Shown here: positions 36,525 through 44,216 of the stretch, piece by piece
How the letters are laid out: each line of letters opens with the position of its first letter
Position numbering within the stretch: the first letter of the stretch is position 1
NCBI RefSeq assembly: GCF_000954115.1
Contig: NZ_CP010797.1
Span: 496,001 to 560,000 of the forward strand
Reading direction: 5' to 3'
DNA: 64,000 nucleotides
From: Rhodococcus sp. B7740
Lineage (GTDB): Bacteria > Actinomycetota > Actinomycetes > Mycobacteriales > Mycobacteriaceae
Notes under the pieces: generated by a model
Database searches by the model: none
What the model was told of the DNA's origin: nothing
Seen by the model: the letters and a program-made list of their open reading frames with translations, nothing else
Translations under genes and position numbers: made by a program

Positions 36525-36791
36525 GTGCGGCCTCCGGTGCGCAGGTATCAGCAGGTACCTCGGCAAGTCGACGCGGTGCAGTGGACCGGGAGCAACTTCG
36601 GCGACCTGATGGTCTTCGTCGCCGGCGTGAACGTCGCTAGGCGTGGGGACCGGTTCTGCATCGAGCCGCTGGACGAACCGTCCATTTTCGCTGTGCCGGG
36701 TGACTACATCGTCCGCGACGCGGCAGGGAAGTACCAGTGCATCCCGGCCGTCGAGTTCCAGTCCACTCACGCCGTCGTGGTGTCGCTGTGA
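36525..36791 (+). CDS. Phage PGDY/PGDW-type hypothetical protein
   Basis: About 88 residues from GTG 36525. The pattern VDAVQWTGSNFGDLMVF... DEPSIFAVPGDYIVRDAAGKY is a common small phage protein that begins with a Q-W-x-G segment and ends with PGD[YW]. The frame is open back to 35997, but the upstream part opposes the well-supported leftward gene and loses protein-like character near 36290-36480. Start uncertain (GTG 36537 also possible). A second relative lies at 50407. Confidence 0.55.
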   Translation: MRPPVRRYQQVPRQVDAVQWTGSNFGDLMVFVAGVNVARRGDRFCIEPLDEPSIFAVPGDYIVRDAAGKYQCIPAVEFQSTHAVVVSL

Positions 36792-37186
36792 AGCGCCTCG
36801 ATCACCCGGAACGATTCGAGCAAGCGCTCGCCGGACATCTGCCGGGTGAAGCGTTGTCGCCGTATGACCGCCGCGTGCTGGTGTCCACCCTCGTCGGCCG
36901 GTGCATGACCGACCGCGAGATCGCCGAGCACACGAAGTGGACGGACTACACGGTCGTCCGGATCCGTGAGCATCTCGGACTCGAATCCGTCCACCCTGCC
37001 CCTGATGTCCCCGAATCGGTGGGTGCCGATCACATCCCGTGCTTGCTGTGCAACCAGATCACCGCTGTCACAGCCGAATCTGCCCGTCACGGAATGTGCC
37101 CGGAGTGCGCGCCGGTGATGGCCCAGACACGAGCGACTGTGCGCAGGCATCGAGTGCTCGCCGGTATTCGCGCACGGACCGGCTGA
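36788..37186 (+). CDS. HTH protein with C-terminal zinc ribbon
   Basis: 132 residues from GTG 36788 (GTGA overlap). Residues 30-60 read VLVSTLVGRCMTDREIAEHTKW..., like a LuxR/sigma-type HTH, and CLLCNQ...CPEC is a four-Cys zinc ribbon. Probably a DNA-binding early regulator; the target is unknown. Confidence 0.55.
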   Translation: MKRLDHPERFEQALAGHLPGEALSPYDRRVLVSTLVGRCMTDREIAEHTKWTDYTVVRIREHLGLESVHPAPDVPESVGADHIPCLLCNQITAVTAESARHGMCPECAPVMAQTRATVRRHRVLAGIRARTG

Positions 37187-37211
37187 ACGAGAGGAAGGAG
37201 GAACACGGGCT

Positions 37212-37514
37212 GTGGCGAGCGAATGCAAGGACTGTCACGCACCGGTGCATTGGTGCAAGTCGATGTCCCGGGAGGACCGATGGATACCGGTGGACATCTC
37301 ACCGGACCCGGAACTCGGCACCGTCCGCAAGCACTTCTCCGGACCGGTGAACGGCCGCGTGGTGTACGGCGAAGTCCTCAAAGGCTCCGACCTCGACGCT
37401 GCCCGAGCAGACGGGGAGCGCCTGTGGATACGGCACTCCGAAATCTGCACCGCACGCAAGCCGTACAACCCCCGCCCAGCTCACGTCCAACTCGATCTGC
37501 CGAACAGAACATGA
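37212..37514 (+). CDS. Hypothetical phage protein with zinc-ribbon start
   Basis: 100 residues from GTG 37212. The N-terminus ECKDCHAPVHWCKS holds three Cys and a His suitable for zinc. AAGGAGG lies 12 bases upstream. The rest is unremarkable; function unknown. Confidence 0.55.
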   Translation: MASECKDCHAPVHWCKSMSREDRWIPVDISPDPELGTVRKHFSGPVNGRVVYGEVLKGSDLDAARADGERLWIRHSEICTARKPYNPRPAHVQLDLPNRT

Positions 37515-37548
37515 CCGCCCGCCCGCTACATGCCAGGAGCGACACACG

Positions 37549-38985
37549 ATGACCACCACCACGACGCCCGCCACCGAGGTCCGCGAGACCACACTCGAAC
37601 ACCTCCGGCCGACTGCGATCGTCCCGCACCCGAAGAACCCACGGACCGACCTCGGTGACGTCACCGAGCTCGCCGAGTCCATTAAGGGCCAAGGTGTCCT
37701 CGAACCGTTGATAGTGACGCCCGCGAAGGCGAAGGGAAAGTACACGCTCATCGCCGGGCACCGCCGTCACGCGGCCGCGAAGCGAGCGGTACTGAAGACG
37801 GTGCCGTGCATCGTCCGGTTCGACCTCGCCGGAGACGACCGCGCGCAGCTCGAAGTGATGCTCACCGAGAACCTGCACCGCTCCGACCTCAACGTCGTCG
37901 AGGAGGGCAACGCCTACCAGTCACTGCTCGAGTTCGACGACGTCGACCTCAAAGGCCTCGCCACCCGGACCGGCCACAAGCAGAAGACCATCAAGGATCG
38001 GATCAAACTGGCGAATGCGCCGCAGACGTTGCGCGACAGGCTCGTCGCCCGTCAGGTGACGATCGAGGACGCTCTGGCGCTCACCGAGTTCGCCGACGAT
38101 CAGCAGGTGTACGACCGCCTTGCCCTGTTCCTCGGTACCCCGAACTTCGCATTCAACGTCGAGGAGGCGCGCAAGCAGAGGGCCTGGCTGAGACGCGAGG
38201 CGAAGATCGTCAAGGAGCTCACCGACAAAGGGATTCGCGTGGCCACCGACGACGCACTCGACGAGGAGGCCGACGCGGCAACGGACGCGGCCGAAACTGA
38301 TCCCACCGTTGTCACCTTCGATTGGATCGAAGCTCAATCCGAGGACGAGATCCCCGACGGTGCAGAGCGCGTCGCTCTCACCGACCGGCACGTCGAGTCC
38401 GGATACGTCTGGAAGTACAAGCAGTTCTTCTCCGGCTCCGACACGGACGCCACCGACTCATCGGGCAAGCCGATCAAACCCGCCGTCGAGACGCCGGCGC
38501 AGGCACAGGCGCGGGAGGAGCGCGCTCGCAAGGCCAAGCTCGACGAGGATCTGCGAACCGCGGCCACGGTGCGCCGCCGTTTCCTCGCAAAGGCCGCAGC
38601 CGAAAGCAACGCCGACTTTGCTGTCCAGTGCCTACGCCTATACGTCATGGATCGATCGACCCGATCCGGGATGACCAAGTCCGCATCCATGGAACTTCTC
38701 GGCGTGCCGCCGATGACGAAGGACGACGACGAGAACGACCACGCTGAGATCGAACGCCACGTCAACAAGATGACCCTGCCGCAACTGGCGGTGTCTGCGT
38801 ACCTGCTGGACAAGGTCCTGCAGGAAGAGCACCTGGCCAACGCATTTCAGTGGCAGCGCGAACCGTACCCGGCGCTCGATGCTTGGCACCACGACCTCAC
38901 CGAAGTGTTCGGCTACGTGTACACCGACGCCGAGCAGGGGCTTCTCGACGCACTCGATGCGGCCACGGCCGATGCGCAGGAGTAA
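37549..38985 (+). CDS. ParB-like nuclease/partition domain protein
   Basis: 478 residues. An N-terminal ParB/Srx fold (residues about 12-110): LRPTAIVPHPKNPRTDLGDVTELAESIKGQG, VTPAKAKGKYTLIAGHRRHAAAKRA and LTENLHRSDLNVVEEG. It is followed by a ParB HTH middle part (LATRTGHKQKTIKDRIKLANAP) and a long, partly charged C-terminus. Such proteins in actinophages may act in DNA binding, partition or nuclease roles. No ParA is visible next to it, which argues against classical plasmid-type partition. Confidence 0.8.
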   Translation: MTTTTTPATEVRETTLEHLRPTAIVPHPKNPRTDLGDVTELAESIKGQGVLEPLIVTPAKAKGKYTLIAGHRRHAAAKRAVLKTVPCIVRFDLAGDDRAQLEVMLTENLHRSDLNVVEEGNAYQSLLEFDDVDLKGLATRTGHKQKTIKDRIKLANAPQTLRDRLVARQVTIEDALALTEFADDQQVYDRLALFLGTPNFAFNVEEARKQRAWLRREAKIVKELTDKGIRVATDDALDEEADAATDAAETDPTVVTFDWIEAQSEDEIPDGAERVALTDRHVESGYVWKYKQFFSGSDTDATDSSGKPIKPAVETPAQAQAREERARKAKLDEDLRTAATVRRRFLAKAAAESNADFAVQCLRLYVMDRSTRSGMTKSASMELLGVPPMTKDDDENDHAEIERHVNKMTLPQLAVSAYLLDKVLQEEHLANAFQWQREPYPALDAWHHDLTEVFGYVYTDAEQGLLDALDAATADAQE

Positions 38986-38988
38986 CCG

Positions 38989-39162
38989 GTGGACTCCGCC
39001 GCTCTCACTGCCGCACAGCAGTGGTTCCTGTCCCTCCCTCCGGAGCGGCAGGTCGGTATCCACCGCTACATCGCGGGTAAGGAAGCGGCCCCGCACACCG
39101 AAGTCGAAGGCCAGCTCGCCATCCCCATCCCCGGACAACGCCACCGATCAGGAAGGACGTAG
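38989..39162 (+). CDS. Small hypothetical phage protein
   Basis: 57 residues from GTG 38989, three bases after the ParB-like gene and three before the clamp gene. Contains QQWFLSLPPERQVGIHRYIAG and a Pro-rich tail. Supported mainly by tight packing. Confidence 0.4.
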   Translation: MDSAALTAAQQWFLSLPPERQVGIHRYIAGKEAAPHTEVEGQLAIPIPGQRHRSGRT

Positions 39163-39165
39163 ACC

Positions 39166-39888
39166 ATGAGCGACGTCATCATCACAGTCGGCACCGCCGA
39201 CCTCCGCGCCGCACTCTCCTCGGTCGTCGTGCACGCCGGAAACGACGAGCACCTCCCGACCTACACGCGTGTCCGGTTGCTCGTGGACCCGGTCAATCTG
39301 TGGGTCACGGCCACCGACCGGTTCTCGATGGGACAGGCCATCGTCTCGATCTGGGAGCAGGTCGAACCGGGTCTCGCGACGATCGATGTCCTGCCGGAGG
39401 ACGTGAAGAAGATCCTCTCGATCTTCAAGGCAGGCAAGGAGAAGGCTGACTCGGACGCACCAGAGTTCCAGGTCCGGATCGAGGCCGACGACGAGTTCGT
39501 CACCCTGATCGACTGCGCCGGGTTCGTCGACGGCCGCTCCTACAAGATCCCACGGCTTCCGCACGATGAGCAGTTCCTCGACATCCCGAAGCTGATCTCA
39601 CGATCCCACCACGCGCCACCGGTGTTGCTCGAGAACATGGCCGTGAACGGTACGGACCTCGCACGCTTCGCTGTCGCCGCCAACGCGTACATCAAGCCGC
39701 TGCTGATCGAGTCGCACACCGGATCTCGCGCCCTTCTGATCCGGGCGGGGGAGTCGTTCCTCGGAATGCTGTTGCCCCTGAACATCAGCGAGGACACCGA
39801 GGCCAGGAACAAGGAATGGGCTGTCGCGTGGTCGTCGCGGCTACCGAACCCCGACCACATCAACAACCACGATGAGGCGGCGAGCTGA
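39166..39888 (+). CDS. DnaN-like DNA polymerase sliding clamp
   Basis: 240 residues, shorter than bacterial beta clamps (about 370-400). TADLRAALSSVVVHAGNDE and ALLIRAGESFLGMLLPL resemble the first and last strands of a DnaN domain set. A clamp tethers polymerase or other proteins to DNA. No polymerase is encoded in the visible prophage, so the clamp may recruit host DnaE or modify host replication. DnaN-like clamps of this size occur in actinophages. Confidence 0.65.
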   Translation: MSDVIITVGTADLRAALSSVVVHAGNDEHLPTYTRVRLLVDPVNLWVTATDRFSMGQAIVSIWEQVEPGLATIDVLPEDVKKILSIFKAGKEKADSDAPEFQVRIEADDEFVTLIDCAGFVDGRSYKIPRLPHDEQFLDIPKLISRSHHAPPVLLENMAVNGTDLARFAVAANAYIKPLLIESHTGSRALLIRAGESFLGMLLPLNISEDTEARNKEWAVAWSSRLPNPDHINNHDEAAS

Positions 39889-40220
39889 TGTCCAACATCT
39901 TCAACGTATTCCGGTACTCGATCCCAGTCACCGACTCGGAGTTCTTCCTACCCCTGAGCCCGAACTCGGTGGTGCTGTCGGTCGCCGACTCCCGTAACCG
40001 CCCGACCGACTACGTCGATGTGTGGGTGCGGGTGCCCAAGGCCGATCGCTACGCCACCGAGACGGGACGGTACGCGGTGTTCCGTATCGCGGGCACCGGA
40101 CACGACGTCGAAGCCGAGGACGCGACCCACTTCCTCGGCACCGTCGTCACCGCCCTCGGGCTGGTGTGGCACGTCTTCTACCGCTTCGAGACCTCGACAG
40201 ACGGGATGGCCATCCGATGA
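39888..40220 (+). CDS. Hypothetical phage protein
   Basis: 110 residues (MSNIFNVFRYSIPVTDSEFFLPL). A beta-rich pattern with conserved-looking FRYSIPV and GTVVTALGLVWHVFYRF, common in early regions of actinophages. ATGA coupling with the clamp gene and with the next gene. Function unknown. Confidence 0.55.
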   Translation: MSNIFNVFRYSIPVTDSEFFLPLSPNSVVLSVADSRNRPTDYVDVWVRVPKADRYATETGRYAVFRIAGTGHDVEAEDATHFLGTVVTALGLVWHVFYRFETSTDGMAIR

Positions 40221-41038
40221 ACGACCCGCACACCCCGGCATCGACACCGGCCTTCATCAGCACCTTCGTCGCCACGCAATCCCCGGAGGCCGCCAGCGAC
40301 ATGAGAGTGATCATCACCTGCCGAGGAATCGGCGAACCGTACGGCACCAACAGCCTGTCCGGCGTCACGAAGAGCCTGGACCCGAAGAAATACCTGATCA
40401 TCGAACTGGTCTGGTCGGCCGCGTTCGGGCCGGTACCGCGCTGGGACGGAGACAGTTTCACAGTCAACGTCCTTCACGCCGAACATGCTCTGCTGGGACT
40501 GATCGCGAAGTACCCGGGCGCGATCCTCCTTGGGTACTCAGGCGGCGCTCAGGTCGCCGGAAACGTCGCTGCCCAGATCGGTGAAGGTTGGCACCCGGCG
40601 TTGACGATTCGCGCGGTCGTTCTGATCTCCGATCCCTCCCGCCACACGAGTCAGATCATTGGCGTCAACCGCGGCGGGCAAGGCATCCTCGGTGGCCGGT
40701 ACATCAAGTCCGACCGGTTCCAGGTGCTGCAATTCTCCGCCCCCGGCGACCCGATCTCCGAGCTCCCCGAGGGCAACGCCCTCGCCGACCTCGCGCAGCT
40801 GATCACCAGTCTGTCGCTCGTCGACGTACCCGCGTGGATGGAGGACCTCCGCCGCAAAGCACTGAAGGGTGCACTGCAGATCTGGAAGCGCTCCGGAGTC
40901 GACTGGTGGAACGCCTACAAGTGGTCCCTCGGCTACACCGCACACGGCCGCCACACCTGCTACCTGCACGAGAAGATGCAGGGCGAGTCCGTCACCTACG
41001 CTGAGCGCGCCGCTTCGATGATCGCAGGCGTGCGATGA
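40217..41038 (+). CDS. Cutinase/LysB-like esterase in the early region
   Basis: 273 residues. The nucleophile elbow GYSGGA (Ser108) after a strand GAILL, with VVLISDPSRHTS behind it and a late His in YTAHGRHTCYL, follow the layout of LysB and cutinase-type serine esterases, including the SDP segment after the fourth strand. LysB cleaves mycolyl ester bonds in the outer envelope of mycolate bacteria at lysis. No signal peptide is present. Its place among early genes, far from the expected lysis cassette, is unusual. A different substrate is possible. Confidence 0.65.
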   Translation: MNDPHTPASTPAFISTFVATQSPEAASDMRVIITCRGIGEPYGTNSLSGVTKSLDPKKYLIIELVWSAAFGPVPRWDGDSFTVNVLHAEHALLGLIAKYPGAILLGYSGGAQVAGNVAAQIGEGWHPALTIRAVVLISDPSRHTSQIIGVNRGGQGILGGRYIKSDRFQVLQFSAPGDPISELPEGNALADLAQLITSLSLVDVPAWMEDLRRKALKGALQIWKRSGVDWWNAYKWSLGYTAHGRHTCYLHEKMQGESVTYAERAASMIAGVR

Positions 41039-41589
41039 CGATCACGACACCAGCAGGTGCACCGGATATCGATCCCGAGGAGCTGATTGCCAAGGCGGTC
41101 AACGCCCTTGTCGATCGCCAGCGCATCTTCGACAACGGCATCGCCAATAAGTTGACGGGCGAGCAGGTCGCCGATGAGGTGCTGATGGAGCTGCGGAGTA
41201 ACGGCTGCTCGATCTCGACGCCTCAACGATTCACACCTACACCCGCCGACTTCGCATTCACGGCGTACGGAGTCAGTCTCTCCGAGCTCGGCGAAGACAG
41301 CGACAGCATGATCGCCCTCGGCCACGTCGAGCCACGCCGAATGTTGGCCGCTCTCAACAGGTACTGGCGCAAGTTCTGCGGACTGGACTACGCCGACATC
41401 AAGTGGGCCTTCGAGGACACTGTCGGATCGACCCAGGTCAAGCACAGGTGGGTTCAGTTCACCAGAAATCCTCACGCCGACGGTGGGGACTTCGAGTTCG
41501 AGTGGATGGCGTGGCCGGCACCGGCCCCGAACCCCGGCGACCCCTACCGCTTCGATGTGGCTACTCCCGTGACGAGGTGGGAAGCATGA
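41035..41589 (+). CDS. Hypothetical phage protein
   Basis: 184 residues, coupled to the esterase gene by an ATGA overlap. The C-terminal half is rich in Trp and acidic residues (EFEWMAWPAPAPN). No recognised domain. Confidence 0.5.
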   Translation: MTITTPAGAPDIDPEELIAKAVNALVDRQRIFDNGIANKLTGEQVADEVLMELRSNGCSISTPQRFTPTPADFAFTAYGVSLSELGEDSDSMIALGHVEPRRMLAALNRYWRKFCGLDYADIKWAFEDTVGSTQVKHRWVQFTRNPHADGGDFEFEWMAWPAPAPNPGDPYRFDVATPVTRWEA

Positions 41590-42173
41590 CCTGGCCCGTA
41601 ACGCACGTGTACCGCAGCACCGCAACAGATCTGGTCGAAGCACTCACCTTGGCAGAGGCGCGGCGCGAAAACTTCAAGGCCGAGTGTGACGATTGGGCAG
41701 ACACCTACCCGATGGATTCCGTCGATCGCGAGTATCAGATCCGGTACGACGGCGTCACCCTGGACCGCTGGTTCGCGGGCTTCGAGTTCGTGGAGGGTGA
41801 TGACACCAGGTACCGCCGCAAGGCAGCCGACGCACCGCACCCGGGCTGGAAGTTCAACCGCCGAATCGGGTGCTGGGTGGCCGACCCTCGCACCGAAGCA
41901 GGTAAGGCGCTCGGTCGATCGATGCCGTACGTAAAGGGATCGGCGTCGATCGCCGATCGGCTTACTGGCCTACCCACCATGATCACCGTCGGTGAGACCG
42001 GTAACGGCGGCTTCTCCTGCACGTCGGCACGCATCACCGTCGCGGACGGCGTTGTTACAGCTGCTTGCCCAGGCGATCCGTTCGACCAGCGAGGTCCGAA
42101 GCCGAGAGAAAAGTTCGCCAGCTACTGGACGCCCGTGAAGTTGTCCGACTACTACGCCGAGCAGGGGCTCTGA
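41586..42173 (+). CDS. Hypothetical phage protein
   Basis: 195 residues from ATG 41586 (ATGA overlap). Pattern YQIRYDGVTLDRWFAGFEFVEGDD and a beta-rich C-terminus; no known motif. Probably translated with its neighbour at 41035. Confidence 0.5.
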   Translation: MTWPVTHVYRSTATDLVEALTLAEARRENFKAECDDWADTYPMDSVDREYQIRYDGVTLDRWFAGFEFVEGDDTRYRRKAADAPHPGWKFNRRIGCWVADPRTEAGKALGRSMPYVKGSASIADRLTGLPTMITVGETGNGGFSCTSARITVADGVVTAACPGDPFDQRGPKPREKFASYWTPVKLSDYYAEQGL

Positions 42174-42178
42174 TCACG

Positions 42179-42979
42179 ATGACCACACCGACCTCGTTTC
42201 CGATGGCCGTGGCCGTCACCGATCTGTTCGTCGACCACACCTACCAACGGGACTGCGACGTCAAGCGAGTCCGCAAGATCGCCGCCGAATGGGACCCGCG
42301 CCTTGTCGGCGTCCTCGACGTCTCCGATCGCGGTGATCAGGCGCATCCTCGTTTCGCGATCATCAACGGTCAACACCGCTGGGCCGCAGCAGGTATGCGC
42401 GACCCCGACGCGCACCTCGTCGTTAACGTCCACACCGGCCTCGACGTTGCGGGCGAAGCGAAACTGTTCGACGACATCGACCGCAAGACCAAACCCATCT
42501 CCACGTGGGACCGCTGGCGGGCCCGCAAAGCGTCCGGCGACCCCGACGTCACCGTCATCGAAGACGCAGTCACGCAACTCGGGTTAGAGATCAACCCCCG
42601 ACCCGGACCGAAGAACCTGCGCTGCATCACCAGCCTGGAGAAGCTACTTCGCAAAGGCGGCCAATCGCTCGTCGTCAACACACTGTTCCTGATCACGGAT
42701 ACCTGGCCCCCGTCTCAGGACGCACTCGAAGGCGCGATTGTCGCCGGCGTCGGAATCCTTCTCGAGTCGTTCGACGACGTCGAGGCTGGTGCAACCTTCA
42801 AGACCGGGCGGCTCGCCGACGCGATGACAGAGATGACACCCCGTCAGATCCGCGCGCAGGCTCAGAGCCTGCGTGAGTTCGAGTCCGGCTCTCTCGCAAC
42901 GATGGTCGCCGTCGTGCTGGTCCGCCTGTACAACCGCGAACGTGGACCGAAGCTCGATGAGAAAGCGATCCGCGGATGA
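42179..42979 (+). CDS. Second ParB-like protein
   Basis: 266 residues. The N-terminal ParB-like core is VDHTYQRDCDVKRVRKIAAEWDPRLVGV...FAIINGQHRWAAAGM, with the DGQHR-type loop, then KLFDDIDRKTKPIS. This is the DUF6551/DGQHR-like branch of the ParB/Srx fold, distinct from the gene at 37549. The function is unknown; some relatives are involved in DNA modification or phage replication control. Confidence 0.65.
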   Translation: MTTPTSFPMAVAVTDLFVDHTYQRDCDVKRVRKIAAEWDPRLVGVLDVSDRGDQAHPRFAIINGQHRWAAAGMRDPDAHLVVNVHTGLDVAGEAKLFDDIDRKTKPISTWDRWRARKASGDPDVTVIEDAVTQLGLEINPRPGPKNLRCITSLEKLLRKGGQSLVVNTLFLITDTWPPSQDALEGAIVAGVGILLESFDDVEAGATFKTGRLADAMTEMTPRQIRAQAQSLREFESGSLATMVAVVLVRLYNRERGPKLDEKAIRG

Positions 42980-43140
42980 CTGCGATAGGACAGGAATACG
43001 CCTGGGTGTTCTTCGTCGCCGTGGCCGGTATCGCGCTGTACGCGCTTGCCTGGTCCATTCTGCGCGAGTCGGATTCGACGCGTGCGCGCGGCTATCCCCG
43101 TAATTCTCCCGAAGCTCGAATCTTGAGAGGTGAACTGTGA
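42976..43140 (+). CDS. Small membrane protein
   Basis: 54 residues with one transmembrane helix (AWVFFVAVAGIALYALAWSIL) and a basic tail. Overlaps the preceding stop (ATGA) and the next GTG. Confidence 0.5.
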   Translation: MTAIGQEYAWVFFVAVAGIALYALAWSILRESDSTRARGYPRNSPEARILRGEL

Positions 43141-43814
43141 CGAACGCACTGGTGTTCTTGGATACGGAAACGACTGGCCTGCATCATGATCGGCGGCCGT
43201 GGGAGATCGCACTGATTCGCCGAGAGCCGAACGGCGACACGGCGGAGCTTCGGGTGTTCGTCACCGACGTGGATCTGTCGTCGGCCGAGCTGATGGGCCT
43301 GAACGTTGGGCATTTCTACGACAACCATCCGTCGTTCCGAACCGATTCTCCGATGGGGATTCCCTGGGGCGATGAGGAGTTTCAGACCTCTCCGGGGGTG
43401 TGGCTGGCCACGGAAGCGAAAGCTGCCGTGCTGGTCGAGCGGATCACTCGCGGCGCGACGATCGTTGGCAACAATCCGACGTTCGATGTCGAGGTGCTGG
43501 CCGCGATGCTGCGTCGTCACAAGCTGTGTCCGGCATGGCATTACCACCCAATCGATGTCGTGTCGCAGGCCCTCGGGTTCCTGAGTGTCCTCAACCTCAA
43601 GGTGTTGGGGGACTTGCTCGCGCCTGAGCTCGTAGAGGACCTGACGCCGCCGTTGAAGTCGGACAAACTCTCGAAGCTCTGTGGCATCACACCACCCGAG
43701 GGGGATGAGCGCCACACGGCGATCGGTGACGCCCGGTGGGTGCAGCGGTGGTACGACCGGCTGAGCAAGCCGTTCGAGGATGCCGACACGACCGAATCGG
43801 AGCAACCGCAGTGA
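43137..43814 (+). CDS. DnaQ-like 3'-5' exonuclease (DEDDh)
   Basis: 225 residues from GTG 43137. Exo I FLDTETTGLH (Asp, Glu), Exo II GNNPTFDVEVLA (Asp), and Exo III HTAIGDARW (His-x4-Asp). This is the proofreading/RNase T superfamily. Whether it acts in phage replication, recombination or host-DNA degradation is unknown. It is part of a coupled string of early genes. Confidence 0.8.
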   Translation: MTNALVFLDTETTGLHHDRRPWEIALIRREPNGDTAELRVFVTDVDLSSAELMGLNVGHFYDNHPSFRTDSPMGIPWGDEEFQTSPGVWLATEAKAAVLVERITRGATIVGNNPTFDVEVLAAMLRRHKLCPAWHYHPIDVVSQALGFLSVLNLKVLGDLLAPELVEDLTPPLKSDKLSKLCGITPPEGDERHTAIGDARWVQRWYDRLSKPFEDADTTESEQPQ

Positions 43815-43948
43815 GCCGCACCGAGATCGGTTCGGTCGCGGTGGCGTTGGGTCTCGCGACGTCGGCGGTGTTCTTCGTCGCGTTCCGAGTGACATCGGCG
43901 GCCGTGGCGTTCGGCGAGGTGTATCTCGAGCGTCGGGGTCGGACATGA
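43811..43948 (+). CDS. Small membrane protein
   Basis: 45 residues from GTG 43811 (GTGA overlap). One hydrophobic segment (VAVALGLATSAVFFVAF) followed by a basic end (YLERRGRT). Stop overlaps the next ATG. Confidence 0.5.
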   Translation: MSRTEIGSVAVALGLATSAVFFVAFRVTSAAVAFGEVYLERRGRT

Positions 43949-44118
43949 TTCGGCCGTTTCTCGAGCGCGGGATGAAGGGCTGGAAGATCACCTGCGATTC
44001 GTGCGGGAAGGTCGCGCACTTCTACGTCGACACCGCGCGTGAGGCGTTCGACCTTGCTCGCCGGCACTCGTGGATCAAGAGCAGCAGCCGCGATCTCTGC
44101 CCCGACCATCCGTCCTGA
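43945..44118 (+). CDS. Small zinc-ribbon-like protein
   Basis: 57 residues from ATG 43945. WKITCDSCGKVAHFY and DLCPDHPS provide three Cys and a His for zinc binding. ATGA overlap with the preceding gene. Unknown role. A 98-base gap follows; it holds an AT-rich patch (TTAACCATTAATC) and a GTG with a strong AAGGAG site at 44134 whose frame soon overlaps the HNH gene. Confidence 0.5.
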   Translation: MIRPFLERGMKGWKITCDSCGKVAHFYVDTAREAFDLARRHSWIKSSSRDLCPDHPS

Positions 44119-44216
44119 CCGAAGGAGAAGCCAGTGCGTGTATTCGCCAGGGCACCGCCCTTAACCATTAATCATGTCGCCCCCGTTGTTACCCGTTCTC
44201 CGACAAAGGATGTCCG

